A DNA stretch of 64,000 bases, from NCBI RefSeq assembly GCF_006783905.1, contig NZ_VFPE01000002.1, positions 558,001 to 622,000 of the forward strand, in the 5' to 3' direction. The notes beneath the pieces were generated by a model. That model had not been told where the DNA came from and did not search any database. It saw only the letters and a list, made by a program, of their open reading frames with translations. Of the stretch, positions 52,564-61,615 are shown piece by piece. The stretch's first letter is position 1. Each line of letters begins with the position of its first letter. The translations under genes and the position numbers were made by a program. The DNA is from Microbacterium kyungheense (GTDB lineage: Bacteria; Actinomycetota; Actinomycetes; Actinomycetales; Microbacteriaceae).

Positions 52564-52803
52564 TCAGCGCCGGATGCCGAACAGGAAGTAGCTGGCCGGG
52601 CCGATCCAGTTGACGAGGATCGCGGGGATCCAGGCGGCCTTGGGGCCGCGCACCTCGTCGGACTCCCGGTGCGCGAGGTCCCAGAAGGCGAGGAACGCGA
52701 AGGCCACCTGCACGATGCCGGCGAGACCGAGGCCGGCCTGCACCTGGGGAGAGAGCTCTTTCTTCGCCTGCGTCATCTTCGTCCTTCCGTCGGTGGGTTC
52801 CAT
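52564..52803 (-). CDS. Small membrane protein with PLDc_N-like domain
   Basis: This 79-residue protein has two membrane segments (about 25-43 and 57-75). It carries the PLDc_N-type motif: a charged DLAHRESDEVRGPKAAW followed by NWIGPASYFLFGIRR. Such short stand-alone forms are widespread and of unknown function. Two starts have good ribosome sites: ATG 52803 (GGGAGGAGC) and ATG 52776 (GGAAGGAC). I give the longer one. Confidence 0.75.
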   Translation of the reverse strand: MEPTDGRTKMTQAKKELSPQVQAGLGLAGIVQVAFAFLAFWDLAHRESDEVRGPKAAWIPAILVNWIGPASYFLFGIRR

Positions 52804-52881
52804 CCTGCTCCTCCCGGGCGACGCCCGCACGTCTGTGGATAACTTTCCGGCCGCATCTGCGTTTCTTGCGAGGATGCTCCG

Positions 52882-54030
52882 GTGACCTCCCCGACCGCAC
52901 CCGTCGCGACCCTCGTCGCGGAGCGGGTGCGGGAGCGGCTGAGGGCCGAGCGCTCCGATCCGACGCGCGACCCCGAGTTCGCCGCCCAGGTTGCGCGGTA
53001 CGAGGTGCGCCGTCACAACGACTTCGCCCTCGCCCGCGGCCTCGCGACCGTCGACGACGAGGCCGCGTGCGTGCGGGATGTGCTGGCCGTGGTCGCCGGA
53101 TATGGTCCGCTGCAGGCCTATCTCGACGATCCGACGGTCGAGGAGCTGTGGATCAACGCTCCCGACCGGATCTTCGTCGCGCGCGGCGGCGTCGCCGAGC
53201 GCACACCGCTCAGCCTGACCGACACGGCGGTGCGGGACCTCGTCGAGCGGATGCTGCAGTCCAGCGGTCGCCGGGTCGACCTGAGCCAGCCGTTCGTCGA
53301 CGCCTCGCTGCCGGACGGCTCGCGTCTGCACGTCGTGATCCCCGACATCACGCGTCGCCACTGGGCGGTCAACATCCGCAAGTTCCTGCCCGCGTTCCGC
53401 GACCTCGGCCGACTCGTCGCGGCCGGGTCGCTCGCTCCATCCGCCGCCGCACTGCTGCGCGACGCCATGGTCGACGGCCGCTCCGTGCTCGTCTCGGGAG
53501 CGACGCACGCGGGCAAGACGACGCTGCTCGGCGCCCTCATCGCGGCGTGCCCCTCCGAGCACCGCATCGTGACGGTCGAGGAGACCTTCGAACTCGCGGT
53601 CGGCGCGCCCGACATCGTCTCGCTCCAGGGCCGGCAGCCCAGCCTCGAAGGCACCGGCGAGGTCACGCTGCGTCGCCTCGTCAAAGAGGCTCTGCGCATG
53701 CGCCCCGATCGCCTCGTCGTCGGCGAGGTCCGCGACGCGGAGGCCCTCGACCTGCTGCTCGCACTCAACACCGGCGTTCCCGGAGCAGCCACCATCCATG
53801 CCAACTCGGCCCGCGAGGCGCTCGGCAAGCTCGCGGCGCTGCCACTCCTCGCCGGGCGCAACATCGACTCGGCCTTCGTGCTGCCTGCGGTGGCGGCATC
53901 CGTCGATCTCGTCGTGCACTGCGAGCGCGACGCCGCGGGCGCTCGCCGCGTCGTCGAGATCGTCGCGCCCACGGGTGTCGATGACGGGATCATCGCGGCG
54001 CGGACACTGTATCGGGCGGGTCCGGCATGA
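52882..54030 (+). CDS. tadA: TadA/CpaF-type pilus assembly ATPase
   Basis: This is the secretion ATPase that powers Flp/Tad pilus assembly. The 382 residues have Walker A GATHAGKT at 206-213, a VTVEETFEL Asp-box-like Glu pair, Walker B-type DRLVVGEVRDAEALD and a His-box-like GAATIHANSAREAL. It belongs to the actinobacterial 'helicase/secretion neighbourhood' ATPases (Rv3659c type). First gene of a tightly coupled operon (four-base overlap with tadB). GTG start; GAGGAT six bases upstream is a weak -10 candidate. Confidence 0.93.
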   Translation: MTSPTAPVATLVAERVRERLRAERSDPTRDPEFAAQVARYEVRRHNDFALARGLATVDDEAACVRDVLAVVAGYGPLQAYLDDPTVEELWINAPDRIFVARGGVAERTPLSLTDTAVRDLVERMLQSSGRRVDLSQPFVDASLPDGSRLHVVIPDITRRHWAVNIRKFLPAFRDLGRLVAAGSLAPSAAALLRDAMVDGRSVLVSGATHAGKTTLLGALIAACPSEHRIVTVEETFELAVGAPDIVSLQGRQPSLEGTGEVTLRRLVKEALRMRPDRLVVGEVRDAEALDLLLALNTGVPGAATIHANSAREALGKLAALPLLAGRNIDSAFVLPAVAASVDLVVHCERDAAGARRVVEIVAPTGVDDGIIAARTLYRAGPA

Positions 54031-54887
54031 CGTTCGTCTGGGGCGCGGTGCTCGCCGCCGGCGTGCTGCTCCTCGTGTCGCCGTGGCTGTGGCCCGCCGG
54101 CCGACGTGCCACCGCGCAGCGCGCCCGGCGTGGCCGGATGGCGAGACTGCTCGAGGACGCCGGCATGGCCCGGATGTCGCCGACGTCGCTCGTCGTCCTC
54201 GCCGGGGTGTGCGCCCTCGTGCTCGCGGCCGTCGCCTGGCTCGTCGCGCCGGTGCCGGCCCTCGCCGGCGTGGCCGCCGCGGCCGGTGCGATCTTCCCGT
54301 TCGCGTGGCTGCGTGCTCGCTGCTCTCGGCTGATGCGCGTGCGCCGAGGGCTCTGGCCCGACGTCTGCGACCTGCTGATCGCATCGGTGCGCGCGGGCAT
54401 GTCGCTTCCGGATGCGGTGTCGAGCCTGGCGGAGTCCGCTCCCGTCGAGCTGCGCGCCGCGTTCGCGGCGTTCGCCCGTGACATGGCCGCCTCGGGCCAT
54501 TTCGACTCCAGCATCCAGCGGTTGAAGGCCAACCTCGCCGACCCTGTCGCCGACCGCATCGTCGAGACGCTGCGCATGGCGCGCCAGGTCGGCGGCACCG
54601 AGCTGACCGCAGTGCTCCGTGCCCTGGCGTCCTCGGTGCGTGCCGACGCGGCATTGCGCGCGGAGGTCGAATCGCGGCAGTCGTGGATCCGCGGCGCCGC
54701 GGTGCTCGGCGTCGTCGCGCCGTGGGTGATCCTCGCACTCCTGGCGATGCGTCCGGAGGGTGCGCGCGCCTACGCGAGCCCGACCGGCATCGCCCTCATC
54801 GTCGTCGGCGCCGCGGTGTCCGTCGTCGCCTACCGCTTGATGCTGCGACTGGGACGGCTGCCGGAACCACGCAGGTGGTTCGGATGA
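54027..54887 (+). CDS. tadB: TadB-like type II secretion F-domain membrane protein
   Basis: This is an inner-membrane platform protein for the pilus. The 286 residues start with two hydrophobic segments (about 5-20 and 50-85). The T2SS_F domain at 108-230 includes DVCDLLIASVRAGMSLPDAVSSLAE and ARQVGGTELTAVLRALA. Two membrane helices end the protein. It overlaps tadA and tadC by four bases on each side. Confidence 0.9.
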   Translation: MTFVWGAVLAAGVLLLVSPWLWPAGRRATAQRARRGRMARLLEDAGMARMSPTSLVVLAGVCALVLAAVAWLVAPVPALAGVAAAAGAIFPFAWLRARCSRLMRVRRGLWPDVCDLLIASVRAGMSLPDAVSSLAESAPVELRAAFAAFARDMAASGHFDSSIQRLKANLADPVADRIVETLRMARQVGGTELTAVLRALASSVRADAALRAEVESRQSWIRGAAVLGVVAPWVILALLAMRPEGARAYASPTGIALIVVGAAVSVVAYRLMLRLGRLPEPRRWFG

Positions 54888-55813
54888 TCGCCTTCACCTC
54901 GACCGATCTCGCCTACGCGGTCGTGCTGGGCACGGCGTTCGGCATCGGCGTGTGTCTGCTCGCCTCCCTGGCGCCCCGCTGGGGTGCGCCCAGCCTGGCG
55001 CGCCGCATCGCTCCGTACATCCGCGACGTCACCGATGCGCGCGGACTCGACGTCGCGGGTGGCGCGCCCCTGACCACCCGCGCGTGGACGCCGCTGCTGC
55101 GACTGCGCCTCATGCGGCTCGCGGGAGGCGACGCGGTCCTCGGCCAGCGGCTGCGCCGCGCGGGCTGGACGATCGACCCGGCGCGCTTCCGCGTGCGCCA
55201 GCTCGCCTGGGCGCTCGGCGGGCTCGCGCTCGGCGGTGTGGTCGTCGTCGCGCTGGTGCTCGTCGGCCGCGGTTCGCCGGTGCTCGGCCTGCTGCCGCCC
55301 GTGGCCGCGGTGGCGGGGGTGCTCGGCTACGACGCCTGGCTCTCGCGCGCCGCCCGTGCGCGAGCGGCGCGGATCGAGGAGGAACTGCCGACCGTGCTGG
55401 AGTTCCTCTCCCTGTGCCTGTCGGCGGGCGAGGGCATCCTCGACTCGCTGCGACGGGTGAGCGAGATCGGCGCCGGCGAGCTCACGAGCGAGCTGCGCGG
55501 CGTGGTCGTCGCCGTCGGCACCGGCTCGCCGCTGTCGGAGTCGCTCACGCGCCTCGCCGCCGGGCTGGAGATCCCCGCACTCACCCGCTCCGTCGATCAG
55601 CTCGTCGCGGCCATCGACCGCGGCGCCCCGCTCGCGCACGTGCTGCAGGCACAGGCGCTCGATGCCCGCGAGGATGCGAAGCGCACGCTGATCGAGCGCG
55701 CGGGTCGCAAAGAGATCTACATGCTCTTCCCACTGGTGTTCCTGATCCTCCCGCTGAGCGTGCTCTTCGCGGTCTTCCCGGGGATCTTCATGCTGCGACT
55801 CGGACTCGGCTGA
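54884..55813 (+). CDS. tadC: TadC-like type II secretion F-domain membrane protein
   Basis: This 309-residue second platform protein has an N-terminal helix and a pair of helices at about 105-145. The T2SS_F domain at 165-290 includes ELPTVLEFLSLCLSAGEGILDSLRRVSE. A C-terminal membrane helix (FPLVFLILPLSVLFAVFPGIF) ends it. The ATG at 54884 overlaps the tadB stop. Together with TadB it forms the assembly platform. Confidence 0.9.
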   Translation: MIAFTSTDLAYAVVLGTAFGIGVCLLASLAPRWGAPSLARRIAPYIRDVTDARGLDVAGGAPLTTRAWTPLLRLRLMRLAGGDAVLGQRLRRAGWTIDPARFRVRQLAWALGGLALGGVVVVALVLVGRGSPVLGLLPPVAAVAGVLGYDAWLSRAARARAARIEEELPTVLEFLSLCLSAGEGILDSLRRVSEIGAGELTSELRGVVVAVGTGSPLSESLTRLAAGLEIPALTRSVDQLVAAIDRGAPLAHVLQAQALDAREDAKRTLIERAGRKEIYMLFPLVFLILPLSVLFAVFPGIFMLRLGLG

Positions 55814-55829
55814 CGCCGGAAAGGAAATC

Positions 55830-56036
55830 ATGAGAGATCGGATGCTGCGCCTCGTGGCGCGACTGCACGCGGCGGTCGACGACCTGGCCGACGACGAGCG
55901 CGGCGACGTTCCCGGGTGGGTGCTCATCACGCTGATGACGGCCGGGCTCGTCGTCGTGATCTGGGCCGTCGCGGGGCCCGCGCTGGCGGATCTGTTCGAC
56001 CAGGCGCTCAAGCGCGTCTCGGGCGCGGGTCTGTAG
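55830..56036 (+). CDS. Flp-type pilin-like protein lacking the usual Glu+5
   Basis: This 68-residue protein lies where the major pilin is expected, between tadC and the TadE genes. A charged leader (1-25) ends DDERG, followed by a long hydrophobic helix (VLITLMTAGLVVVIWAVAG) and a short amphipathic tail. Canonical Flp pilins are cut after Gly and carry Glu at +5 of the mature form (GxxxxEY). Here the site would be G/DVPGW, with Trp at +5. GGAAAGGA precedes the ATG. It is probably the structural subunit, processed in an unusual way or not at all. Confidence 0.75.
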   Translation: MRDRMLRLVARLHAAVDDLADDERGDVPGWVLITLMTAGLVVVIWAVAGPALADLFDQALKRVSGAGL

Positions 56037-56039
56037 CCC

Positions 56040-56474
56040 GTGCGCGCCGGCGTGGCCTGTCTCGCAGCGGGCGTGCGTGCCCGGCTGCAGGCGGAGCTCG
56101 GCGACGAGGCCGGCGCGAGCCCTGTCGAGTTCGTGCTCGTCGGCACACTGCTGACCGCCCTCACTCTCGCCGTGCTCCAGTTCGGGCTCGCAGTGTACGT
56201 GCGCAATGTCGTGCACGACGCCGCGGTGGAAGGCGCCTACGAGGCCGCGCTCGCCGACACGACGCTCGAGGACGGCGCACGCCGCACGCGCGACATCGTG
56301 ACGCGCACGGTGGGTGCCGAGTACGCGACCGACGTCCGCGTCCGCGAGACGACGGCGCTCGGCCACGATGCCGTCGAGGTCCGCATCACGACGACCCTTC
56401 CGCTCATCGGCCTGCTAGGTGCGCCGCGAGCGCTGGAGGTGACGGCGCATGCGCCCGTCGAATCGTTCGACTGA
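56040..56474 (+). CDS. TadE-like pseudopilin
   Basis: This 144-residue protein has a leader to about residue 27, then GASPVEFVLVGTLLTALTLAVLQFGLAVYV. The prepilin site is thus G/ASPVE with the conserved Glu at +5, and the extracytoplasmic part is beta-rich. The GTG at 56040 is 3 bases after the pilin stop. Probable minor pilin or assembly factor. Confidence 0.85.
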   Translation: MRAGVACLAAGVRARLQAELGDEAGASPVEFVLVGTLLTALTLAVLQFGLAVYVRNVVHDAAVEGAYEAALADTTLEDGARRTRDIVTRTVGAEYATDVRVRETTALGHDAVEVRITTTLPLIGLLGAPRALEVTAHAPVESFD

Positions 56475-56937
56475 CCCCGCGTCACCCGCAGCACACGCGG
56501 CCCCGCCGGACGAGCCCGACCGCGGATCCGCGGCGCTGGAGTTCATCCTCATCGGCCTGCTCCTGCTCGTGCCGCTCATCTACCTCATCGTCGCCCTCGG
56601 CCTCATCCAGGGCCAGAGTCTCGGTGCCGAGGCTGCGGCTCGTCACATCGCGCGCGCGGTGTCGACCGCGGCAGACGCCTCTGATGCGCGCACTCGCGCG
56701 GACGCCGTCCTCGCCGCGGTCGCAGAGGAGTACGGCCTTGACGACGTCGACCTCTCGGTGGAGTGCACGCCCGCCGGCGCGGCGTGTCCTCGAGCCGGCG
56801 CCGCGCTGCACATCACCGTCCGCACCACCGTGACGCTGCCGCTCGTGCCGCCCGTGCTCGGCCTCGACGATCTGGCGGCCATCCCCGTCGAGGCGACGTC
56901 GGTCCAGAAGGTCTCGCGATTATGGAGCGAGGGGTGA
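56449..56937 (+). CDS. TadE/TadG-like pseudopilin
   Basis: This 162-residue protein has a Pro/Ala-rich leader followed by RGSAALEFILIGLLLLVPLIYLIVALGL. The site G/SAALE has Glu at +5. Two cysteines in VECTPAGAACP may form an extracytoplasmic disulfide. It overlaps the previous gene by 26 bases in another frame and the next by four. Confidence 0.85.
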   Translation: MRPSNRSTDPASPAAHAAPPDEPDRGSAALEFILIGLLLLVPLIYLIVALGLIQGQSLGAEAAARHIARAVSTAADASDARTRADAVLAAVAEEYGLDDVDLSVECTPAGAACPRAGAALHITVRTTVTLPLVPPVLGLDDLAAIPVEATSVQKVSRLWSEG

Positions 56938-57380
56938 GCCGTCGTCTGAGGGACGCCCTGCGACGGCGGCCGCAACCGTGCGACGACGAGGGGAGTGTGC
57001 TGCTGCTCACCCTGGGCTACGGAGTGCTCGCGATCGCCGTCATCCTGGTCTGCACGGCGGCCACCAGCCTCTATCTGGCCCAGAAGCAGCTCGATGCAGT
57101 GGCGGATGCCGCGGCTCTGGCCGCGGCGGACGGCTTCGAGCTCGCCGTGTCGGACGACGGTGCGATCGCCGTGCTGTCCGATGCCGACGTCGAGCGCGAG
57201 GCACGGACGATGATGGCCGAGATCGGCGGTGACGCGAGCCTCGTCTCCGCCGACTCCCCGGACGGCACGTCCGCGCGCGTCACGGTCGCCGGCGTGTGGC
57301 ACCCTCCGGTCGTCACGGTCTTCGTGCCCGACGGTGTGCGGCTGGAAGCGACGGCGACCAGCCGGACCGCCTTGCGCTGA
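56934..57380 (+). CDS. TadE-like protein of the helicase/secretion neighbourhood (Rv3655c-type)
   Basis: This 148-residue protein has a basic leader, then EGSVLLLTLGYGVLAIAVILVCTAAT. The membrane helix lacks Glu at the +5 position. An alanine-rich KQLDAVADAAALAAADG stretch typical of TadG/TadE-like proteins follows. The GTG at 56934 overlaps the preceding stop (GTGA), with GGAG upstream; an in-frame ATG at 56922 is an alternative. Last gene of the pilus operon. It ends three bases before the stop of the convergent regulator gene. Confidence 0.83.
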   Translation: MSRRLRDALRRRPQPCDDEGSVLLLTLGYGVLAIAVILVCTAATSLYLAQKQLDAVADAAALAAADGFELAVSDDGAIAVLSDADVEREARTMMAEIGGDASLVSADSPDGTSARVTVAGVWHPPVVTVFVPDGVRLEATATSRTALR

Positions 57381-57383
57381 CGC

Positions 57384-58037
<654 letters not shown>

Positions 58038-58179
58038 GATTCCCTCCCGAAATCGCGTGCCTCGCTGGGACGGGCGCCCTAGGGAGTTTCCCCAAACTCC
58101 CAGCGCCAAGACCCGATGGCCGCGTCCCCACGCGGTTCCTAGCCTAAGGCCAGCAATGGCCTGGGGAAAGGGGAAAGCC

Positions 58180-60055
58180 ATGCGCAGAGGGATGCGGCGG
58201 CGCGCGCTCGCCGCCGGGATCGCCGGCTGTCTGGTCGTGGGGGTGATCGTCGGCGCAGCGTCGGCGGCATCGGCTGCGGTCATCGGCCCGTACAACATCG
58301 ACGGGACCGTGCCGGATGCCGGCGCGACCTCGTACACCGACCCGAACGGAAACACCAAAGAGCTCGGGCCGCTCAATTCCAGCACCACCAAGATCGGAGT
58401 CATCCACAACGACGCACTGCCCACACTCGACCTCACCAAACCCGAACGCCCAGGTGGACCTGAACCAGGTGTGGCTCGCGACGCAGCGCGTCAGCAGCAA
58501 GGACTACCTGTACTTCGCGTGGCAGCGTGACAAAGAGACCGGCAGCGGCTTCATCGCCTACGAATTCATGAAGGCTGCGGCGCCCACCGCTTGCGCCTAC
58601 GGTTCGGCGACCGACGCGCAGCTCATCGCAGGCTGCAACCCGTGGGCCAACCGTCAGGCCGGCGACTTCATGATCCTGTGGGACCAGCAGGGCGGCAGCA
58701 CGAAGCTGTACGTCCGCACCTGGTCGGGCACCGCACCGAACCTCACGTTGAGCCCGCTGAGCGAGCTGCCCGCGGGCACCTACGACGCCAAGTACAGCAC
58801 CGACGGGTTCCGCGGCGAGGCAGCCATCAACCTCACCGACAACGGCATGGGATCGGGCGGGTCGTGCCTCGCGTTCGCCAACGTGATCCCGAGCACGGTG
58901 ACCGGCAACTCCGACACGGCCGACTACAAGGACACCGTGCTGCAGAAGATCTCGCTGAGCAACTGCACGTCCAAGACCGAGACCGTGGCGTCCACGGCCG
59001 CGGGCACGCCGCTCGGGTCATCGGTGTCGATCGGCACCGGCGTGGTCGAGGTGAAGGACGTGGCGACGGTGACGGCGGTCGGCGGCAACTCCGTTCCCGC
59101 CGGCAGCGTGGCGTTCTCGCTGTGCAAGACCAGCGCCGGGGCGTGCATCCCCGCGACGGTCACGGCTGTCGGGACGGTCGCGCTCACCAACGGGTCTGCC
59201 ACCTCGCCGTCCGCGTGGGTGACGTCAGCGGGCAGCTACTGCTGGCACGCCGTGTACGGCGGCGATGCGGCGCAGAACATCCCCGGGTCGAGCGACAACG
59301 GCACGAACGAGTGCTTCACGGTCACCCCGGTGACACCGACGCTGTCGACCACCGCGAGCGACGATGTCGTGCTCGGCAACGCGGTGAGCGACCAGGCGGT
59401 GCTGGCGGGGACGGCCACGCAGCCGACGGCGAAGATCATCGAGACCTCGGCGCCGCAGAACCTGACGCCTGCCGGCGGCAGCATCGTGTTCACGGCGTAC
59501 GGACCGGGTGACGTGTGCAGCGGCACTCCCGCCTACACGTCGGGACAGGTGCCGGTGAGCGGTGACAAGACGTACGCGAACGACACCACGTTCGTGCCCA
59601 CGGAACCGGGCACCTACCACTGGGTCGCGGTGTACAGCGGCTCGTCGCCCAACACCAACGGCGTGACGCACAACGCGGACTGCTCGGACGGCGACGAGGA
59701 CGTGACGGTCGACACCGTGCCGTCGTCGATGACGACCGCGCAGACCTGGGTGCCGAACGACTCGGCCACGGTCTCGGCCTCGGCCGGCGGCAACGTCAAG
59801 GGAACCCTGACGTTCTCGCTGTTCGCGACCAACAACTGCACGGGCGCGGTGGTCTACACGACCACGGCGTCGCTCGACGGCGCGTCGCCGCAATCGGGTT
59901 CGACGGCGAACACCACGGCCGTCACCGCCTCGGGCGAGTACTCGTGGCAGGTCAGCTACCACAGCGACAACCCGGCGCAGCGGCACATCGCCGCCAGCTG
60001 CCACGAGACGTCGTCCTTGACGATCGCGAACGGAGGGACCGCCTCCAGCGACTGA
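58180..60055 (+). pseudogene. Secreted Ig-like repeat protein, frameshifted near 58438
   Basis: The first frame gives a signal peptide (MRRGMRRRALAAGIAGC..., cleavage after SAASAA) and about 88 sensible residues ending in HNDALPTLDLT. The second frame continues the protein from NAQVDLNQVWLATQR to the stop at 60055. The join is at ACCAAACCC: removing one A from the triplet at 58438-58440 restores one reading frame of about 624 residues. A globular N-terminal domain is followed by about three Ig-like repeats with paired Cys. There is no LPxTG motif or membrane anchor. Start ATG 58180, preceded by GGGGAAAG. Either a real disruption or a sequencing error. Confidence 0.75.
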
Positions 60056-60078
60056 GGATCCCGTCCCCCGTACGGGAT

Positions 60079-60109
60079 GCGGCGGCCGTGGGCGATGCCC
60101 GCGGCCGCC
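60079..60109. terminator. Bidirectional terminator hairpin, 14-bp stem
   Basis: 60079-60092 pairs with 60096-60109 (one G-T wobble) around a GAT loop, between convergent stops. Confidence 0.75.
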
Positions 60110-60131
60110 GTCATGCGCGCCAGGCGGTGCG

Positions 60132-60524
60132 CTAGACCTCGACCGTGAAGCCGAGCTCGGCGTCCGCGGCGGGCACCCCGCCGCTGCCCCAGTTCTCGAA
60201 CGCGCTCTCGCGCAGCAGGATGGAGACCTTCTCGCGGGGGATGCCGAACGGCTCCAGTCGTTCGACGATCTCGCGGTACAGGGCGCGCTTGGCCTCGAGG
60301 GAACGCCCGGGGAAGCAGTCGATCGTGACCCGGGTGTAGCCGTCGGCGACGCCCGGCGCGGGGCCGTCGACCATGCGGTGCGGCGGGTACGAGACGAGGC
60401 GGCTGAACCGGTCCTCGTCGGGGATCCGGAACGCAGCCACCAGACTCGCGTGGACGGCGTCGATGAGGGCGACTTCTTCGGCGGGGGAGTACTCCCGCCG
60501 GACTTCGATGAGCACGCTCGGCAT
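60132..60524 (-). CDS. Tautomerase family protein
   Basis: This 130-residue protein is similar to Tautomerase_2/4-oxalocrotonate-tautomerase-like proteins. It begins MPSVLIEVRREYSPAEEVALIDAV, giving Pro2 as the likely N-terminal base after Met removal, and has VTIDCFPGRSLEAKRALY, typical of the family. The ATG is fixed by TATCGT six bases upstream (60531-60536). The physiological substrate is unknown. Confidence 0.85.
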   Translation of the reverse strand: MPSVLIEVRREYSPAEEVALIDAVHASLVAAFRIPDEDRFSRLVSYPPHRMVDGPAPGVADGYTRVTIDCFPGRSLEAKRALYREIVERLEPFGIPREKVSILLRESAFENWGSGGVPAADAELGFTVEV

Positions 60525-60530
60525 GCGCCC

Positions 60531-60536
60531 ACGATA
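60531..60536 (-). promoter_or_regulatory. -10 box TATCGT, leaderless start
   Basis: It lies 6 bases upstream of the ATG at 60524 on the minus strand. Confidence 0.45.
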
Positions 60537-60592
60537 GGGGAGCCGGCTCACGGTCGCTCGGGCGGGGGATGGATGCCGCACCGCGGCTTCCG

Positions 60593-60598
60593 CTAGAG
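60593..60598 (+). promoter_or_regulatory. -10 box TAGAGT for the leader ORF and RIO kinase
   Basis: It lies 45 bases before the leader ORF start, giving a leadered mRNA, unlike most promoters in the window. Confidence 0.4.
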
Positions 60599-60643
60599 TG
60601 AGCCCGATCGGTGCTCCGGCACCCTGGAACGGAAGGAGGTCGC

Positions 60644-60709
60644 ATGATGGTTGCCTTTGTCGCGCCCCAGACCCCTTCCCTTCCTTTCGAGGTCGCCCGC
60701 ACCCGTTGA
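60644..60709 (+). CDS. 21-codon ORF upstream of RIO kinase (possible leader peptide)
   Basis: The ATG at 60644 has a near-perfect ribosome site (AAGGAGGTCGC). The product begins MMVAFVAPQTPSLPF and ends EVARTR, and the stop is 33 bases before the kinase ATG. The CTCC/GGAG pairing downstream (60724-60735) could hide the kinase ribosome site until ribosomes finish this ORF. Translation is well supported; any regulatory role is inferred. Confidence 0.55.
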   Translation: MMVAFVAPQTPSLPFEVARTR

Positions 60710-60742
60710 CCGTCGGCGGCCTCCTGCTCTGGAGTCCATCCG

Positions 60743-61567
60743 ATGTCATCTGCACCCTTCGACGTGCCTTCTGCAATCCTTCCGCCGGACCTCGAGCCCG
60801 GCCTTGATCAGCGCTGGTCGACGTGGCCGGCGTCTCCGCCCACGCAGCGCGGCCCGCTTCCGCATCCGGCGTGGGTCATCACCGCCTCCGGCGCCTTCGA
60901 CACCGAGCTCGGCGTCGTCAAGACCGGCAAGGAGGCCGATGTCCACCTCATCGAGCGGGCCGTCCCGGGGACGCGGGGCGTGCTGCTGGCCGCGAAGCGC
61001 TACCGCGGCGCGCATCACAGCGACTTCCACCGTTCCGGCTCGTACGAGGAGGGCCGCTCGATGCGCAACACCCGTGACGCCCGTGCCGTCCACCGCAAGA
61101 CCTCTTACGGACGCGCTGTGGCCGCCGGGCACTGGGCCGCGAGCGAGTTCGAAGCCCTGTGCCGCGCGTGGTGTGCCGGTGTGCCCGTGCCGTACCCGGT
61201 GCAGGTGAGCGACACCGAGGTGCTCATGGAGTTCATCGGCGACGGCCGCACCGCCGCGCCGCGGCTCGCACAGAGCCGGCGGCACGGCGAGGAGCTCCGC
61301 GACGCGTTCGACCAGGTCGTCGCGATCCTCGGGGCGTTCGCGCGCGCGGGATTCGCACACGGCGACCTCTCGCCGTACAACCTGCTCGACCACCACGGGC
61401 GCATCGTCGTGATCGACCTGCCGCAGATCGTCGACGTCGCCGCGAACCCGCAGGGCTACGACTTCCTCTACCGCGACGTCGTCAACGTGTCGACGTGGTT
61501 CGCGCGGCGCGGTCTCGAGAACGATCCCGAAGAGGTCTTCGCCGACCTGGTAGCGATGATGTGGTGA
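60743..61567 (+). CDS. RIO-type atypical protein kinase
   Basis: This 274-residue protein has the RIO1 fold. The flexible ATP loop is VVKTGKEADVHLIER, the hinge/core contains YRRG-like AKRYRG, the catalytic loop is FAHGDLSPYNLLDHH and the metal loop is VVIDLPQIVD. The first 45 residues are Pro-rich. RIO kinases act in ribosome maturation in archaea and eukaryotes; bacterial members are common in actinobacteria but their targets are unknown. It is preceded by a short leader ORF. Confidence 0.9.
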   Translation: MSSAPFDVPSAILPPDLEPGLDQRWSTWPASPPTQRGPLPHPAWVITASGAFDTELGVVKTGKEADVHLIERAVPGTRGVLLAAKRYRGAHHSDFHRSGSYEEGRSMRNTRDARAVHRKTSYGRAVAAGHWAASEFEALCRAWCAGVPVPYPVQVSDTEVLMEFIGDGRTAAPRLAQSRRHGEELRDAFDQVVAILGAFARAGFAHGDLSPYNLLDHHGRIVVIDLPQIVDVAANPQGYDFLYRDVVNVSTWFARRGLENDPEEVFADLVAMMW

Positions 61568-61615
61568 TCCGCCCGACGGGGGAGTGGATGCCGCGCCCGC
61601 CGCAGCGGCCTCGGC

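Noticed and set aside
58430..58450. Programmed +1 frameshift site in the Ig-repeat protein gene
   Set aside because: The slippery-looking AAA-CCC lacks a stimulatory stop codon or structure that I can see. An extra A from mutation or sequencing is simpler.
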